Of a stretch of 64,000 nt of DNA, positions 48,696 to 55,554 are shown piece by piece. Source of the DNA: Subtercola sp. Its GTDB lineage: Bacteria; Actinomycetota; Actinomycetes; Actinomycetales; Microbacteriaceae. How positions within the stretch are numbered: the first letter of the stretch is position 1; the number at the start of each line of letters is the position of its first letter. The stretch is from the NCBI GenBank assembly GCA_025463765.1, contig JAODBC010000084.1:1-64000 (forward strand). Reading direction: 5' to 3'. Below the pieces are notes generated by a model, which searched no databases, was not told the DNA's origin, and worked only from the letters and a program-made list of their open reading frames with translations. The translations under genes and the position numbers were made by a program.

Positions 48696-49634
48696 CTAAA
48701 CGAAGCGGATGCCCGCCTGCAATCGTGATCGCAGATCGAAGATCCGGTCGATCGACTCACCTTCGGAACCACCCAGCCCGTTGCGCAGCAGCTGCGGCAG
48801 AACCGACCGCCGAATCACCACAGCGCCCGCCAGCCGCCCCCGCTCCACTTGTTCGAATGGCGCCGCGAGGTCGTCGTCGGGCACCACGATCACCACGGCG
48901 CTGAACCGCACCCCGAGCCCCCGACCGAGGGCGCGAGCGTTCGTGGCGAGGGTGCGCAGCGGCTCGTCTTCGTCGCCGATCGCCTCCCCCACGAGCTCGT
49001 TCTTCGACAGCCGCACAGGGCTCCCCCAGTCATACGATTGCAGGGCGAAGACGCCGCCGGGCCCGAGCACGACGTGGTCGACGTTCTGCCCGGTCTTCGC
49101 GACGGCGACGTTGTTCCACACCGTGAACCCGATGCCGAGGGTCGACACGATGCGGGCCGTCTCTTCTTCGGCCATCGCCTTGGCGAGCCAGCGCCTGACC
49201 TCGCGCGGCGCCGACCGTACCAATGCGGGGTCGTACGGGTCTTTCAGCTCGACACCGCGCCCTACCCACTCGCGCATCAGCCGCAAGAAGTGCTCCCGCT
49301 CTTCGCCGCCCGGGTGGCCGTACGATCGGGCCTTCGGCGACGCACCCTGGCCGCGGCCGGCGGATGCCCGGCTGCCGCCCGCGAAAGACGAACCCCGGGC
49401 ATCCGGAGCCGTGACCCGCGCGCCCACCCCTGAATCGTAGGCGGCCCGCTCGGCCGGAGTACCCACCAGCTCCCACGCGTCTTGCACGGCCTGGAACAGC
49501 ACGGCACTGCCCCCCGTGTCGGGATGCGTCTCGCGCAAGCGCAGCCGGTACGCGCGACGCAGCTCGTCGTCAGACGACCCAGGGCTGACGCCAAGAACTT
49601 CGTATGGTGAGCGCGACGCGAAACTGCCGTTCAT
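48696..49634 (-). CDS. DnaJ-domain protein fused to a NERD (nuclease-related) domain
   Basis: A 312-residue soluble protein. Residues 9-70 are a J domain (YEVLGVSPGSSDDELRRAYRLRLRETHPDTGG) with the HPD tripeptide at 37-39; residues 75-110 are a Gly/Ser/Ala linker; the C-terminal half carries a NERD-type domain (GIGFTVWNNVAVAKTGQNVDHVVLGPGGVFALQSYDWGSPV). NERD domains resemble archaeal Holliday-junction resolvase folds; the expected Asp and Gln-x-Lys pattern is incomplete (DHVVLGPGGVFALQSYD). J domain recruits DnaK. The client or nucleic-acid substrate is unknown. Confidence 0.83.
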   Translation of the reverse strand: MNGSFASRSPYEVLGVSPGSSDDELRRAYRLRLRETHPDTGGSAVLFQAVQDAWELVGTPAERAAYDSGVGARVTAPDARGSSFAGGSRASAGRGQGASPKARSYGHPGGEEREHFLRLMREWVGRGVELKDPYDPALVRSAPREVRRWLAKAMAEEETARIVSTLGIGFTVWNNVAVAKTGQNVDHVVLGPGGVFALQSYDWGSPVRLSKNELVGEAIGDEDEPLRTLATNARALGRGLGVRFSAVVIVVPDDDLAAPFEQVERGRLAGAVVIRRSVLPQLLRNGLGGSEGESIDRIFDLRSRLQAGIRFV

Positions 49635-49837
49635 ACCTGCGGGGTCTCGCTTTCGAGAAGAGGGTGCGCACGAGCACGGGTGGTGCCGGGCGCAGATTCA
49701 GGTGACGCAACGATAGCGCCCCAACCTTGAAGCCTGACGAATACCGTACCGAACTACGACGACGGCTGTGCCGCGGCCAGCGGCAGGGCCGTCGACGCAA
49801 TCGCTGAATCTGGCAGCAGATGCCCCAGCGCTAATTC

Positions 49838-49865
49838 TTGACAACGCGGCGAGCGCGAGTATATT
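49838..49865 (+). promoter_or_regulatory. Near-consensus sigma-A promoter of the arsR-type gene
   Basis: TTGACA (49838-49843), 16 bases, TATATT (49860-49865). It is the best promoter match in the window. An imperfect inverted repeat ATAGAACC-GATG-GGTTAT (49879-49896) overlaps the expected transcript start and is a candidate operator for the encoded ArsR-type repressor. Nothing else is recognised in 49635-49837. Confidence 0.65.
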
Positions 49866-49898
49866 TGCCCTATCAGTTATAGAACCGATGGGTTATGG

Positions 49899-50282
49899 AT
49901 GCCACACGATCAGCTCGACTCCGTTTTCTCTGCCCTCGCCGACCCGACCCGGCGCGCGATACTGCAGCGCCTCACCCTCGGCGATGCGACGGTCGCACAA
50001 CTGGGCGAGCCGTTCGCCGTGAGCCAGCCGGCCATCTCGAAACACCTCAAAGTGCTCGAGCAGGCCGGCCTGGTGTCTCGCACCCGCGTGGCGACGTCTC
50101 GGCTGAGTCACCTCGAAGCGCAACCGCTGAAGGAGGCGACAGCGTGGATGCAGCGATACAAGAAGTACTGGAACGAGAGCTTCGACAAACTCGACAGCGC
50201 ACTGGCGACGTTTCAGGCGACGAGCCCGCAGCCCGCGGCCGATCGACAGAACACCGAACCGAAAGCAGCAGACCATGAGTGA
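49899..50282 (+). CDS. ArsR-family transcriptional regulator
   Basis: Winged-helix repressor of 127 residues from ATG 49899. SVFSALADPTRRAILQRLTLGDATVAQLGEPFAVSQPAISKHLKVLEQAGLVSRTR is the ArsR helix-turn-helix. No Cys metal motif is present. The gene overlaps the SRPBCC gene by 8 nt; ArsR-SRPBCC pairs are common and are usually autoregulated. A promoter and palindrome directly upstream fit that. Confidence 0.93.
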   Translation: MPHDQLDSVFSALADPTRRAILQRLTLGDATVAQLGEPFAVSQPAISKHLKVLEQAGLVSRTRVATSRLSHLEAQPLKEATAWMQRYKKYWNESFDKLDSALATFQATSPQPAADRQNTEPKAADHE

Positions 50283-50763
50283 CGCCCGCCCCGCCGAGAT
50301 CGCCGACACCGACGTCTACATCACGCGCATGTTCGCTGCCCCGCGCGACCTCGTTTTTCGGTTCTTCACCGAGCCGGAGCACCTCGCCTCCTGGTTCGGC
50401 CCCACCGGATTCTCGGTTCCGATCGAGAGCGTCGAGGTCGACCCGCGCGTGGGCGGCCGCTGGAACCTCAGCATGGTCGACGACGCGACCGGGGAGTCCT
50501 ACCCCATTCACGGCGAGATCGTCGAATTCGACCCGCCCGAACGCATCGTGGTCGCGATGAACGCGCAGAGCGATCTCGGCCCGCTCGAGAAGATCACCCT
50601 GCGGCTGCAGTTTCACGACCACGGCGACCGCACCCGCCTGACTCTTCACCAGGGCCCGTTCACTGCTATCGAACGCCAGCACACCGAGGGAGGGTGGGTG
50701 CTCTCGTTCGCCAAACTCGACTCGCTCTTCGCGACTTTCGCGGATGAGACGGGCCAGAAGTGA
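50275..50763 (+). CDS. SRPBCC (AHSA1-type) domain protein
   Basis: A 162-residue protein of the START-like superfamily: ITRMFAAPRDLVFRFFTEPEHLASWFGPTGFSVPI at the start, GGRWNLSMVD, and FDPPERIVVAM with LHQGPFTAIERQHTEGGWVLSFAKLDSLF at the end. The fold makes a hydrophobic cavity for a small ligand. It is translationally coupled to the ArsR gene. The ligand is unknown. Confidence 0.92.
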   Translation: MSDARPAEIADTDVYITRMFAAPRDLVFRFFTEPEHLASWFGPTGFSVPIESVEVDPRVGGRWNLSMVDDATGESYPIHGEIVEFDPPERIVVAMNAQSDLGPLEKITLRLQFHDHGDRTRLTLHQGPFTAIERQHTEGGWVLSFAKLDSLFATFADETGQK

Positions 50764-50873
50764 CCATCGACCAGAACAGCGCCGGTACGCGGTTCGTGCC
50801 GGCGCGGCCGCTTGCGAAAGCACTCGCTGACCGGTTCACGGTGTACCTTTACGACCGTCGAGCGCGCGACGAG
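50760..50873 (+). pseudogene. Remnant of an alpha/beta hydrolase gene
   Basis: A GTG at 50760 overlaps the SRPBCC stop and reads about 37 residues ending RPLAKALADRFTVYLYDRR, which is the part of alpha/beta hydrolases normally continued as YDRRGRGDSGD. After YDRRARDE the resemblance stops and the sequence becomes the 3' end of the opposite-strand MocR gene. Hydrolase genes often follow ArsR-SRPBCC pairs, so the rest was probably deleted. Confidence 0.5.
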
Positions 50874-52272
50874 AGGCGAGGGCAGCCGCGATCACCTCGA
50901 CACCCTCGCCGAATCGTTCGGGATGAGGCCCCGAGAAGTTGAGCCGCACGAACGACCCGGGCGGCTCGGCCGGGTACCACTCGGCACCGGGCGCCATCGA
51001 CACTCCTTTGCTGAGGCACTCGGCCACCAGCCGGGCGACATCCACGCCGTCGTCGAAGCGCAGCCAGAGATTCAGCCCGCCCTTCGGCAGATGCGTCAGC
51101 GTCTCGGCGCCGAGGTGCTCCACGACATAGCCGGCGAGCGTGTCGCGACGTACACGCAAGCTTTCCCGCAGCCGCACGAGATGCGAACGCCAGCCCGGGT
51201 CGGTGACCACATCGAGTGCCGCCGCCTGCAGCGATCCGCTCACGTAGAGGTCGGTCACCGTGCGGTCGACCTGAATACGCGCCAAAGCCGGCCCGCGAGC
51301 GATGACCGCTCCCACCCGCAGTGACGGCGAGACACTCTTGCTCAGCGACCGCAGGTAGACCACGTGACCGTCGGTGTCGTGCCAGATGAGCGGCCGAACC
51401 TGTGCATCGATACCGAAGTCGTGCGCCCAGTCGTCTTCGATGAGAAACGCCTTGCGAGCGCGGATCACGTCGAGCAGGCTCGCCGCCTCCGCCGCCGTCC
51501 ACAGTGCGCCGGTAGGGTTCGCGAAGTGCGGCTGCGCATAGAACAGCCGCGCACCCGAGGTCTCGAGCGCCTCGTCGAGCTCGGCGGCTCGAGGGGCCTG
51601 CGACCCACGCGCGATCGGCACGATCACGAGGCCCGCCTGGCGAGCGGCCGCAATAGCGCCCCAGTACGTGGGCGACTCCATGACGATCGCGTCGCCCGGC
51701 TGGGCCAACGCCCGAAAGACGGAGATCAACGCGCTCTGGCTGCCCGGCACCACGATGGTGTCGTCGCTTGAGATTCCGGATGCCCGGGCGGCTGTATTGG
51801 CATCGATCTCGTTGGCGAAGTACGCGCGGAGTTCTGGCATGCCCCCGAGCAGCGGTCTGTCGATGTCTGGGCTGCGGCGGGCCGCTCGGCCGAGAGCCTG
51901 CCGAATCAGCCGCTGCGGCAGCAGCCCCTCGCTCGGGTAGGCGCTGTGCATGGCGATCGGAACAGTGGAGTCGAGCGACATAGCGGTGCCGACGACGCTG
52001 TGGCCGGTGCGCATCGAACCGAGCGCCGTGGTCTGCCACGAGAAGTCGGAACGAGTGATGGTGGGGCGTGCCGAGACGAAGGTTCCAGTGCCGGGGCGCG
52101 TTTCGATGAGGCCGGCCGCCGCGAGCCGTTGCATCGCGTTCTGAACGGTGAGCGGGCTCACCGCGAACTGCGACACGAGCGCGCGAGTCGACGGTAGGCG
52201 ATCGCCCGCCGCACCGGCCGCGACGAGCGCACGGAGGTGGCGCTCGATCTCCGTAGTGCTATCGTTGCTCAT
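50836..52272 (-). CDS. MocR-type regulator (GntR helix-turn-helix plus aminotransferase domain)
   Basis: A 478-residue PLP-dependent regulator from ATG 52272. Residues about 8-72 are a GntR winged helix (LPSTRALVSQFAVSPLTVQNAMQRLAAAGLIETRPGTGTFVS); the rest is a fold type I aminotransferase with the PLP Lys in YLRSLSKSVSPSLRVG and NPTG in PHFANPTGALW. MocR proteins sense PLP or an amino acid and control a nearby transport or synthesis gene. Its start overlaps the start of the divergent DMT transporter by two bases, and direct repeats flank both starts. Confidence 0.93.
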   Translation of the reverse strand: MSNDSTTEIERHLRALVAAGAAGDRLPSTRALVSQFAVSPLTVQNAMQRLAAAGLIETRPGTGTFVSARPTITRSDFSWQTTALGSMRTGHSVVGTAMSLDSTVPIAMHSAYPSEGLLPQRLIRQALGRAARRSPDIDRPLLGGMPELRAYFANEIDANTAARASGISSDDTIVVPGSQSALISVFRALAQPGDAIVMESPTYWGAIAAARQAGLVIVPIARGSQAPRAAELDEALETSGARLFYAQPHFANPTGALWTAAEAASLLDVIRARKAFLIEDDWAHDFGIDAQVRPLIWHDTDGHVVYLRSLSKSVSPSLRVGAVIARGPALARIQVDRTVTDLYVSGSLQAAALDVVTDPGWRSHLVRLRESLRVRRDTLAGYVVEHLGAETLTHLPKGGLNLWLRFDDGVDVARLVAECLSKGVSMAPGAEWYPAEPPGSFVRLNFSGPHPERFGEGVEVIAAALASRRALDGRKGTP

Positions 52273-52295
52273 GAAAGAAGACAGTAGCGCTATCG
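52253..52295. promoter_or_regulatory. Direct repeats flanking the overlapping MocR and DMT start codons
   Basis: GTAGTGCTATCG (52253-52264) and GTAGCGCTATCG (52284-52295) match at 11 of 12 positions and start 31 bp apart, about three helical turns. MocR regulators commonly bind direct repeats. The two ATG codons share bases 52271-52272 between the repeats, so both genes must be transcribed from promoters lying within each other or as leaderless messages. Confidence 0.6.
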
Positions 52296-53293
52296 ATTCC
52301 TCGACGCCAGTGGTATCGGCGCCGGCGCCCGGCACGGCTGAGCAACCTGCTGATGCCGCGAGTGATCGCCCGCGGGCATCCGCTGGTCTGGTATTCGGTT
52401 TTCTCGGCGTGCTGTCGTTCTCGTTCACGCTGCCGTTCACCCGGGTGGCCGTGGAGTCGCTCGATCCGCTGTTCGTCGGGGCAGGGCGCGCGGTCGTCGC
52501 GGCGGTACTGTCGCTGATCGTGCTGCTGATCATCCGGCCGCGCCTTCCCCGAAGCTGGCAATGGCTGCGACTCGGGGTGGTCGCTGCAGGGGTCGTCGCG
52601 GGCTTTCCGCTGCTCACCAGCTTCGCCATGCAGACCACACCGGCCTCGCACGGCGCCGTCGTCATCGGGGTGCTGCCCGCAGCAACCGCTGTCGTCGCCG
52701 TGCTGCGCGGTGGTGAGCGGCCGAGCCGAGCGTTCTGGGTCGCGAGCATCGCCGGGCTGCTGGCTGTCGTCGCCTTCGTCGCCATCAGCGATGGCGGGCT
52801 CACCGGGCTGCAGCCGTCAGACCTGCTGCTGCTCGGGGCGGTCGTTCTCGCTGCCGTCGGCTATGCGGAGGGCGCACTGCTCGCTCGAGAGCTCGGCTCG
52901 TGGCAGATCATCTGCTGGGCGCTGGTGATCGGTCTGCCCGTCATGCTGCCTCTTGCGCTGATCGGGGCGTCGCACCTTTCACCCACCGCCTCGCTCGGCG
53001 GCGCACCTGAGGCGTGGCTTGCCTTCGCCTATGTGAGCGTGATCAGCCAGTTCGTGGGCTTCTTCGTGTGGTACCGGGGTCTCGCGATCGGCCCCATCGC
53101 CCGCGTCAGTCAAGTGCAATTGCTTCAGCCTGTGCTCACCCTCGTCTGGGCCGCGCTGCTGTTCGGCGAACACCTCGACCCGCTCGTCATCGTCGCGGCC
53201 GCCGTCGTGATCGCCTGCGCGGGCCTCGCCGTTCGAGCCCGCATTGTCAACCCCGTTACCCCGAGGGGAGGCGAGCGTACCGTCAAAAGATGA
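52271..53293 (+). CDS. DMT-superfamily (EamA) transporter
   Basis: Membrane exporter or importer of 340 residues with ten helices in two EamA halves (AGLVFGFLGVLSFSFTLPFTRVAVESL ... and LLLLGAVVLAAVGYAEGALLARELG ... GFFVWYRGLAIGPIARVSQVQLLQPVLTLVWAALLFGE). The last motif is typical of EamA repeats. It is the likely target gene of the divergent MocR regulator; pyridoxine-related or amino-acid transport is plausible but unproven. It overlaps the next gene by 4 nt. Confidence 0.92.
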   Translation: MKEDSSAIDSSTPVVSAPAPGTAEQPADAASDRPRASAGLVFGFLGVLSFSFTLPFTRVAVESLDPLFVGAGRAVVAAVLSLIVLLIIRPRLPRSWQWLRLGVVAAGVVAGFPLLTSFAMQTTPASHGAVVIGVLPAATAVVAVLRGGERPSRAFWVASIAGLLAVVAFVAISDGGLTGLQPSDLLLLGAVVLAAVGYAEGALLARELGSWQIICWALVIGLPVMLPLALIGASHLSPTASLGGAPEAWLAFAYVSVISQFVGFFVWYRGLAIGPIARVSQVQLLQPVLTLVWAALLFGEHLDPLVIVAAAVVIACAGLAVRARIVNPVTPRGGERTVKR

Positions 53294-53787
53294 CCGATAC
53301 AGACACCAGCCACGAAGAAGACCTGAAGAACCTTGCCGAGCTGATCAAGAAGGCGCATGTCGCATTGTTGACGACCGTCACCGGGTCGGGAGACCTGCAC
53401 TCGCGACCGCTCGCCATCAAAGAAGAAGAGTTCGACGGCACCCTCTGGTTCTTCACGCAAGACCCGAGTGCGAAGACCGCGAACATTCGCGACAACCCTC
53501 AGGTGAACGTCTCAATGGAAGCCGGAAAGGGCTGGGTTTCGCTAGCGGGTACGGCAAGCATCGTGCGCGACGCCGCGAAGATCGATGAACTCTGGGACAC
53601 GTCGGCAGAGGCGTGGTTCCCGCAGGGCCGCGAAGACCCGACCGTTGCCCTGATAAAAATCGATGCGACCTCCGCCGAGTACTGGAGTACGAGCGAGCCG
53701 GCCGCCATCACGCTGTTCAAAGTTGCTCGCGCCGCCGTGACCGGTGGTCAGCCCGACGTCGGCGAGTCGCACACCGTCGAGCTCTGA
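53290..53787 (+). CDS. Pyridoxamine 5'-phosphate oxidase-family protein (general stress protein 26-like)
   Basis: A 165-residue flavin-binding split-barrel protein. It starts with LAELIKKAHVALLTTVTGSGDLHSRPLAI and has LWFFTQDPSAKTANIRDNPQVNVSM and GKGWVSLAGTASIVRD, as in YzzA/Gsp26 proteins, which bind FMN or FAD. It is too small and lacks the substrate residues of true PdxH, so synthesis of PLP is not implied, although its neighbour is a PLP-dependent regulator. ATG 53290 overlaps the DMT stop. Confidence 0.88.
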   Translation: MTDTDTSHEEDLKNLAELIKKAHVALLTTVTGSGDLHSRPLAIKEEEFDGTLWFFTQDPSAKTANIRDNPQVNVSMEAGKGWVSLAGTASIVRDAAKIDELWDTSAEAWFPQGREDPTVALIKIDATSAEYWSTSEPAAITLFKVARAAVTGGQPDVGESHTVEL

Positions 53788-53930
53788 ACTTTCGAGCCGT
53801 GAACCGACGAGCTGTGAACCGGCGAGCTCTGAGTCGACAAGCTCTGAGTCGACGAGCCCTGAGTCGGTCGACGAGCCCTCTTTCGACGAGCCCTGAGTCG
53901 ACGAGCCCTGACCGTCGAACCCTGAACCGA
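53773..53930 (+). repeat. 15-bp tandem array repeating a stop codon
   Basis: Ten or so units related to GTCGACGAGCCCTGA start with the last codons of the PNPOx-family gene. In its frame, TGA recurs at 53785, 53800, 53815, 53830, 53845 and 53860, one per unit; after that an indel shifts the register and the units continue to about 53930. On the opposite strand the array reads as degenerate SS(T/E)(Q/L)-like residues and is not a gene. Confidence 0.9.
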
Positions 53931-53995
53931 CGCCCGGCGGCGTGCTACTGCGAACAGTGCGCCGCCGGAGCGTCTTCACCGAGGAGAGTGACTTC

Positions 53996-54346
53996 ATGAA
54001 CCGCATCACCGCTCTGGAGCCCGGCGAGGTGTTCGTGTTCGGCTCGAACGCCGGCGGCCTGCACGGCGGCGGCGCGGCCCGCACCGCCTACGAGAAGTTC
54101 GGCGCAGTCTGGGGTCAGGCCAACGGGCTCCAGGGCCAGAGTTACGGAATCGACACCATGAGCGGGCTCAACACCCTGGGCACCGAAGTCGCCACCTTTC
54201 TCGACTTCGCCCGCGAACATCCGCAGCTCACCTTTCTCGTCACCGAGATCGGCTGCGGCATCGCCGGATACCGCCCGGAGCAGATCGCCCCGTTCTTCAG
54301 CGAGGTGCCCGCGAACGTGCAATTGCCTGCGAGCTTCGTGAGGTGA
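53996..54346 (+). CDS. Macro-like protein (phage Tk.4 / A1S_2505 type)
   Basis: A 116-residue protein from ATG 53996 with GAGGAG upstream. Conserved blocks are VFVFGSNAGGLHGGGAARTAYEKFGAVWGQANGLQGQSYGI, FLVTEIGCGIAGYRPEQIAPFF and VPANVQLPASF. The GSNxxGxHGGGAA loop matches the nucleotide-binding loop of macro-type ADP-ribose-binding proteins and of phage-encoded Tk.4-like proteins. It stands between two tandem-repeat arrays. A role in ADP-ribose or nucleotide metabolism is inference. Confidence 0.85.
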   Translation: MNRITALEPGEVFVFGSNAGGLHGGGAARTAYEKFGAVWGQANGLQGQSYGIDTMSGLNTLGTEVATFLDFAREHPQLTFLVTEIGCGIAGYRPEQIAPFFSEVPANVQLPASFVR

Positions 54347-54358
54347 GGTTGGCGCTGA

Positions 54359-54414
54359 TTTTTGTGCACTGAGTCTTGTGCACTGAGTTTTGTGCACTGA
54401 GTTTTGTGCACTGA
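54359..54414 (+). repeat. Four 14-bp tandem repeats after the macro-like gene
   Basis: Units at 54359-54372, 54373-54386, 54387-54400 and 54401-54414 share TTGTGCACTGA; the first is TTTTTGTGCACTGA. Each holds a palindromic GTGCAC and a TGA. They lie 13 bp after the stop. Confidence 0.9.
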
Positions 54415-54449
54415 TCGTAGAGCTCCGAGCTTCCGCCCCAGCTAGGCGC

Positions 54450-55415
54450 CTACTGCGTCGCGATGACCGCCGATGCCCACACGTCGCGCGAGGCGGTCTG
54501 CATACTGGCATCGTCGGCGCAGCTGATCTGCACGGCCAGCCCGTAATCGAGCGCCGTGAAAGCCCGCGCGACGGTGGCACCCTGCGTACCGTCGGCTCCA
54601 GACCAGCCCATCGTGCGCACGTCGACCGTCGAGCTGCTGTACAGGCTGCCCTGAATCAGCGCTCCGCTGTCTGCGAATTTCGCCACGTCTGAATAGCTTG
54701 CGTTCTGCAGCATGGCGAGCAAGTTATCGCTGGTCGCTTGGTCGTCGCCCTTGACCACTTGCACGCTGTTGAGCGGTGTCTTCGAGAAATCGACGGTGCA
54801 CTTACCGTCGGCCGAGGTGTACTGAGAGTCGCCGTCTCCCCAGTCTTTTTTCGACTCGGTGAAACCAGGCTGGTGTGAAAAATCGTCGGTGAAGGCGATA
54901 TCGCTCGTGGGGTCGAGGCTCTGCCCGGCCTCGAAGGTGAGATCGGGCGCCGGCGCGAGCGCCGAGATTCCAGGTAGCGCGCGAAAGCCGCCCGAGAGCG
55001 CCACCACGAGCACGACGCACAGGCCCGCGATTCCCGCCGCAACGCCGACGTAGCCGATGACGAGGCCCGCGACGGCGAGCCCGCGCCCCTGCTCTGGGCG
55101 CCCCTGCGCGGTGCGCCGCTTGATCTGCGACAGGGCGATGTGGCCGGTGACGACCGCAGCGACCGACACGAAAAACGCACTCACGAGCGAGATCACCGCG
55201 AGCACGTTGAGCGGTCGGATGCCCGCGGGCGCCCCGGGGGCAGGTGGCGCAATCAGGTACGGCGCCGGCGAGGGTGGCGCCGCGACATACGGCGCTGACG
55301 AGGGAGGCCCCGCAACATACGGGGCCGGCGACGGGGCCTCTAGGTACGGAGGCGGCGGCGGCGGCACGATCGGGGCGGGTGCGGAGCTGTCGGGCGTTGC
55401 GTGCTCGTCGTTCAC
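54450..55415 (-). CDS. DUF4190-type membrane protein with Pro-rich start
   Basis: A 321-residue protein. Residues 1-65 are Pro/Ala-rich with APY(V/L)AxPP repeats; two membrane helices follow (about 68-92 and 110-140, PLNVLAVISLVSAFFVSVAAVVTGHIALSQIKRR and GRGLAVAGLVIGYVGVAAGIAGLCVVLVV), the DUF4190 hallmark. The C-terminal 175 residues are extracellular, unrecognised, with two Cys (GKCTVDF; VQISCADD). Likely envelope-associated; function unknown. Confidence 0.82.
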   Translation of the reverse strand: MNDEHATPDSSAPAPIVPPPPPPYLEAPSPAPYVAGPPSSAPYVAAPPSPAPYLIAPPAPGAPAGIRPLNVLAVISLVSAFFVSVAAVVTGHIALSQIKRRTAQGRPEQGRGLAVAGLVIGYVGVAAGIAGLCVVLVVALSGGFRALPGISALAPAPDLTFEAGQSLDPTSDIAFTDDFSHQPGFTESKKDWGDGDSQYTSADGKCTVDFSKTPLNSVQVVKGDDQATSDNLLAMLQNASYSDVAKFADSGALIQGSLYSSSTVDVRTMGWSGADGTQGATVARAFTALDYGLAVQISCADDASMQTASRDVWASAVIATQ

Positions 55416-55432
55416 TGCATCAGAATATCGGC

Positions 55433-55508
55433 GCGCAAAATGAGAGGAGCATTCGACACGGTGGCGCCTCTACGGCGACGGTGCATCGAATGCTCCTCTG
55501 TTTTGCGC
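55433..55508 (-). terminator. Long inverted repeat downstream of the LLM monooxygenase gene
   Basis: A 24-base arm (55433-55456) and a 23-base arm (55486-55508) match except for one bulge around a 29-nt loop. The arms contain GAGGAGCATTCGA and end in GCGCAAAA/TTTTGCGC. The right arm gives a T-run on the plus strand and the left arm one on the minus strand. Probable terminator of the minus-strand LLM gene. Confidence 0.65.
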
Positions 55509-55554
55509 GGCACGAGCGGCCGCTGGCCTCCCTTTCGCGCGAGGGTAGCCGCCG

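Noticed and set aside
53290-53787. True PdxH (PLP synthesis) next to the MocR regulator
   Set aside because: The protein is of the shorter general-stress type and lacks PdxH substrate-binding motifs.
53788-53995. Minus-strand frame of 180 codons over the stop-codon array
   Set aside because: It consists mostly of the translated tandem repeats and has no ribosome site or domain.
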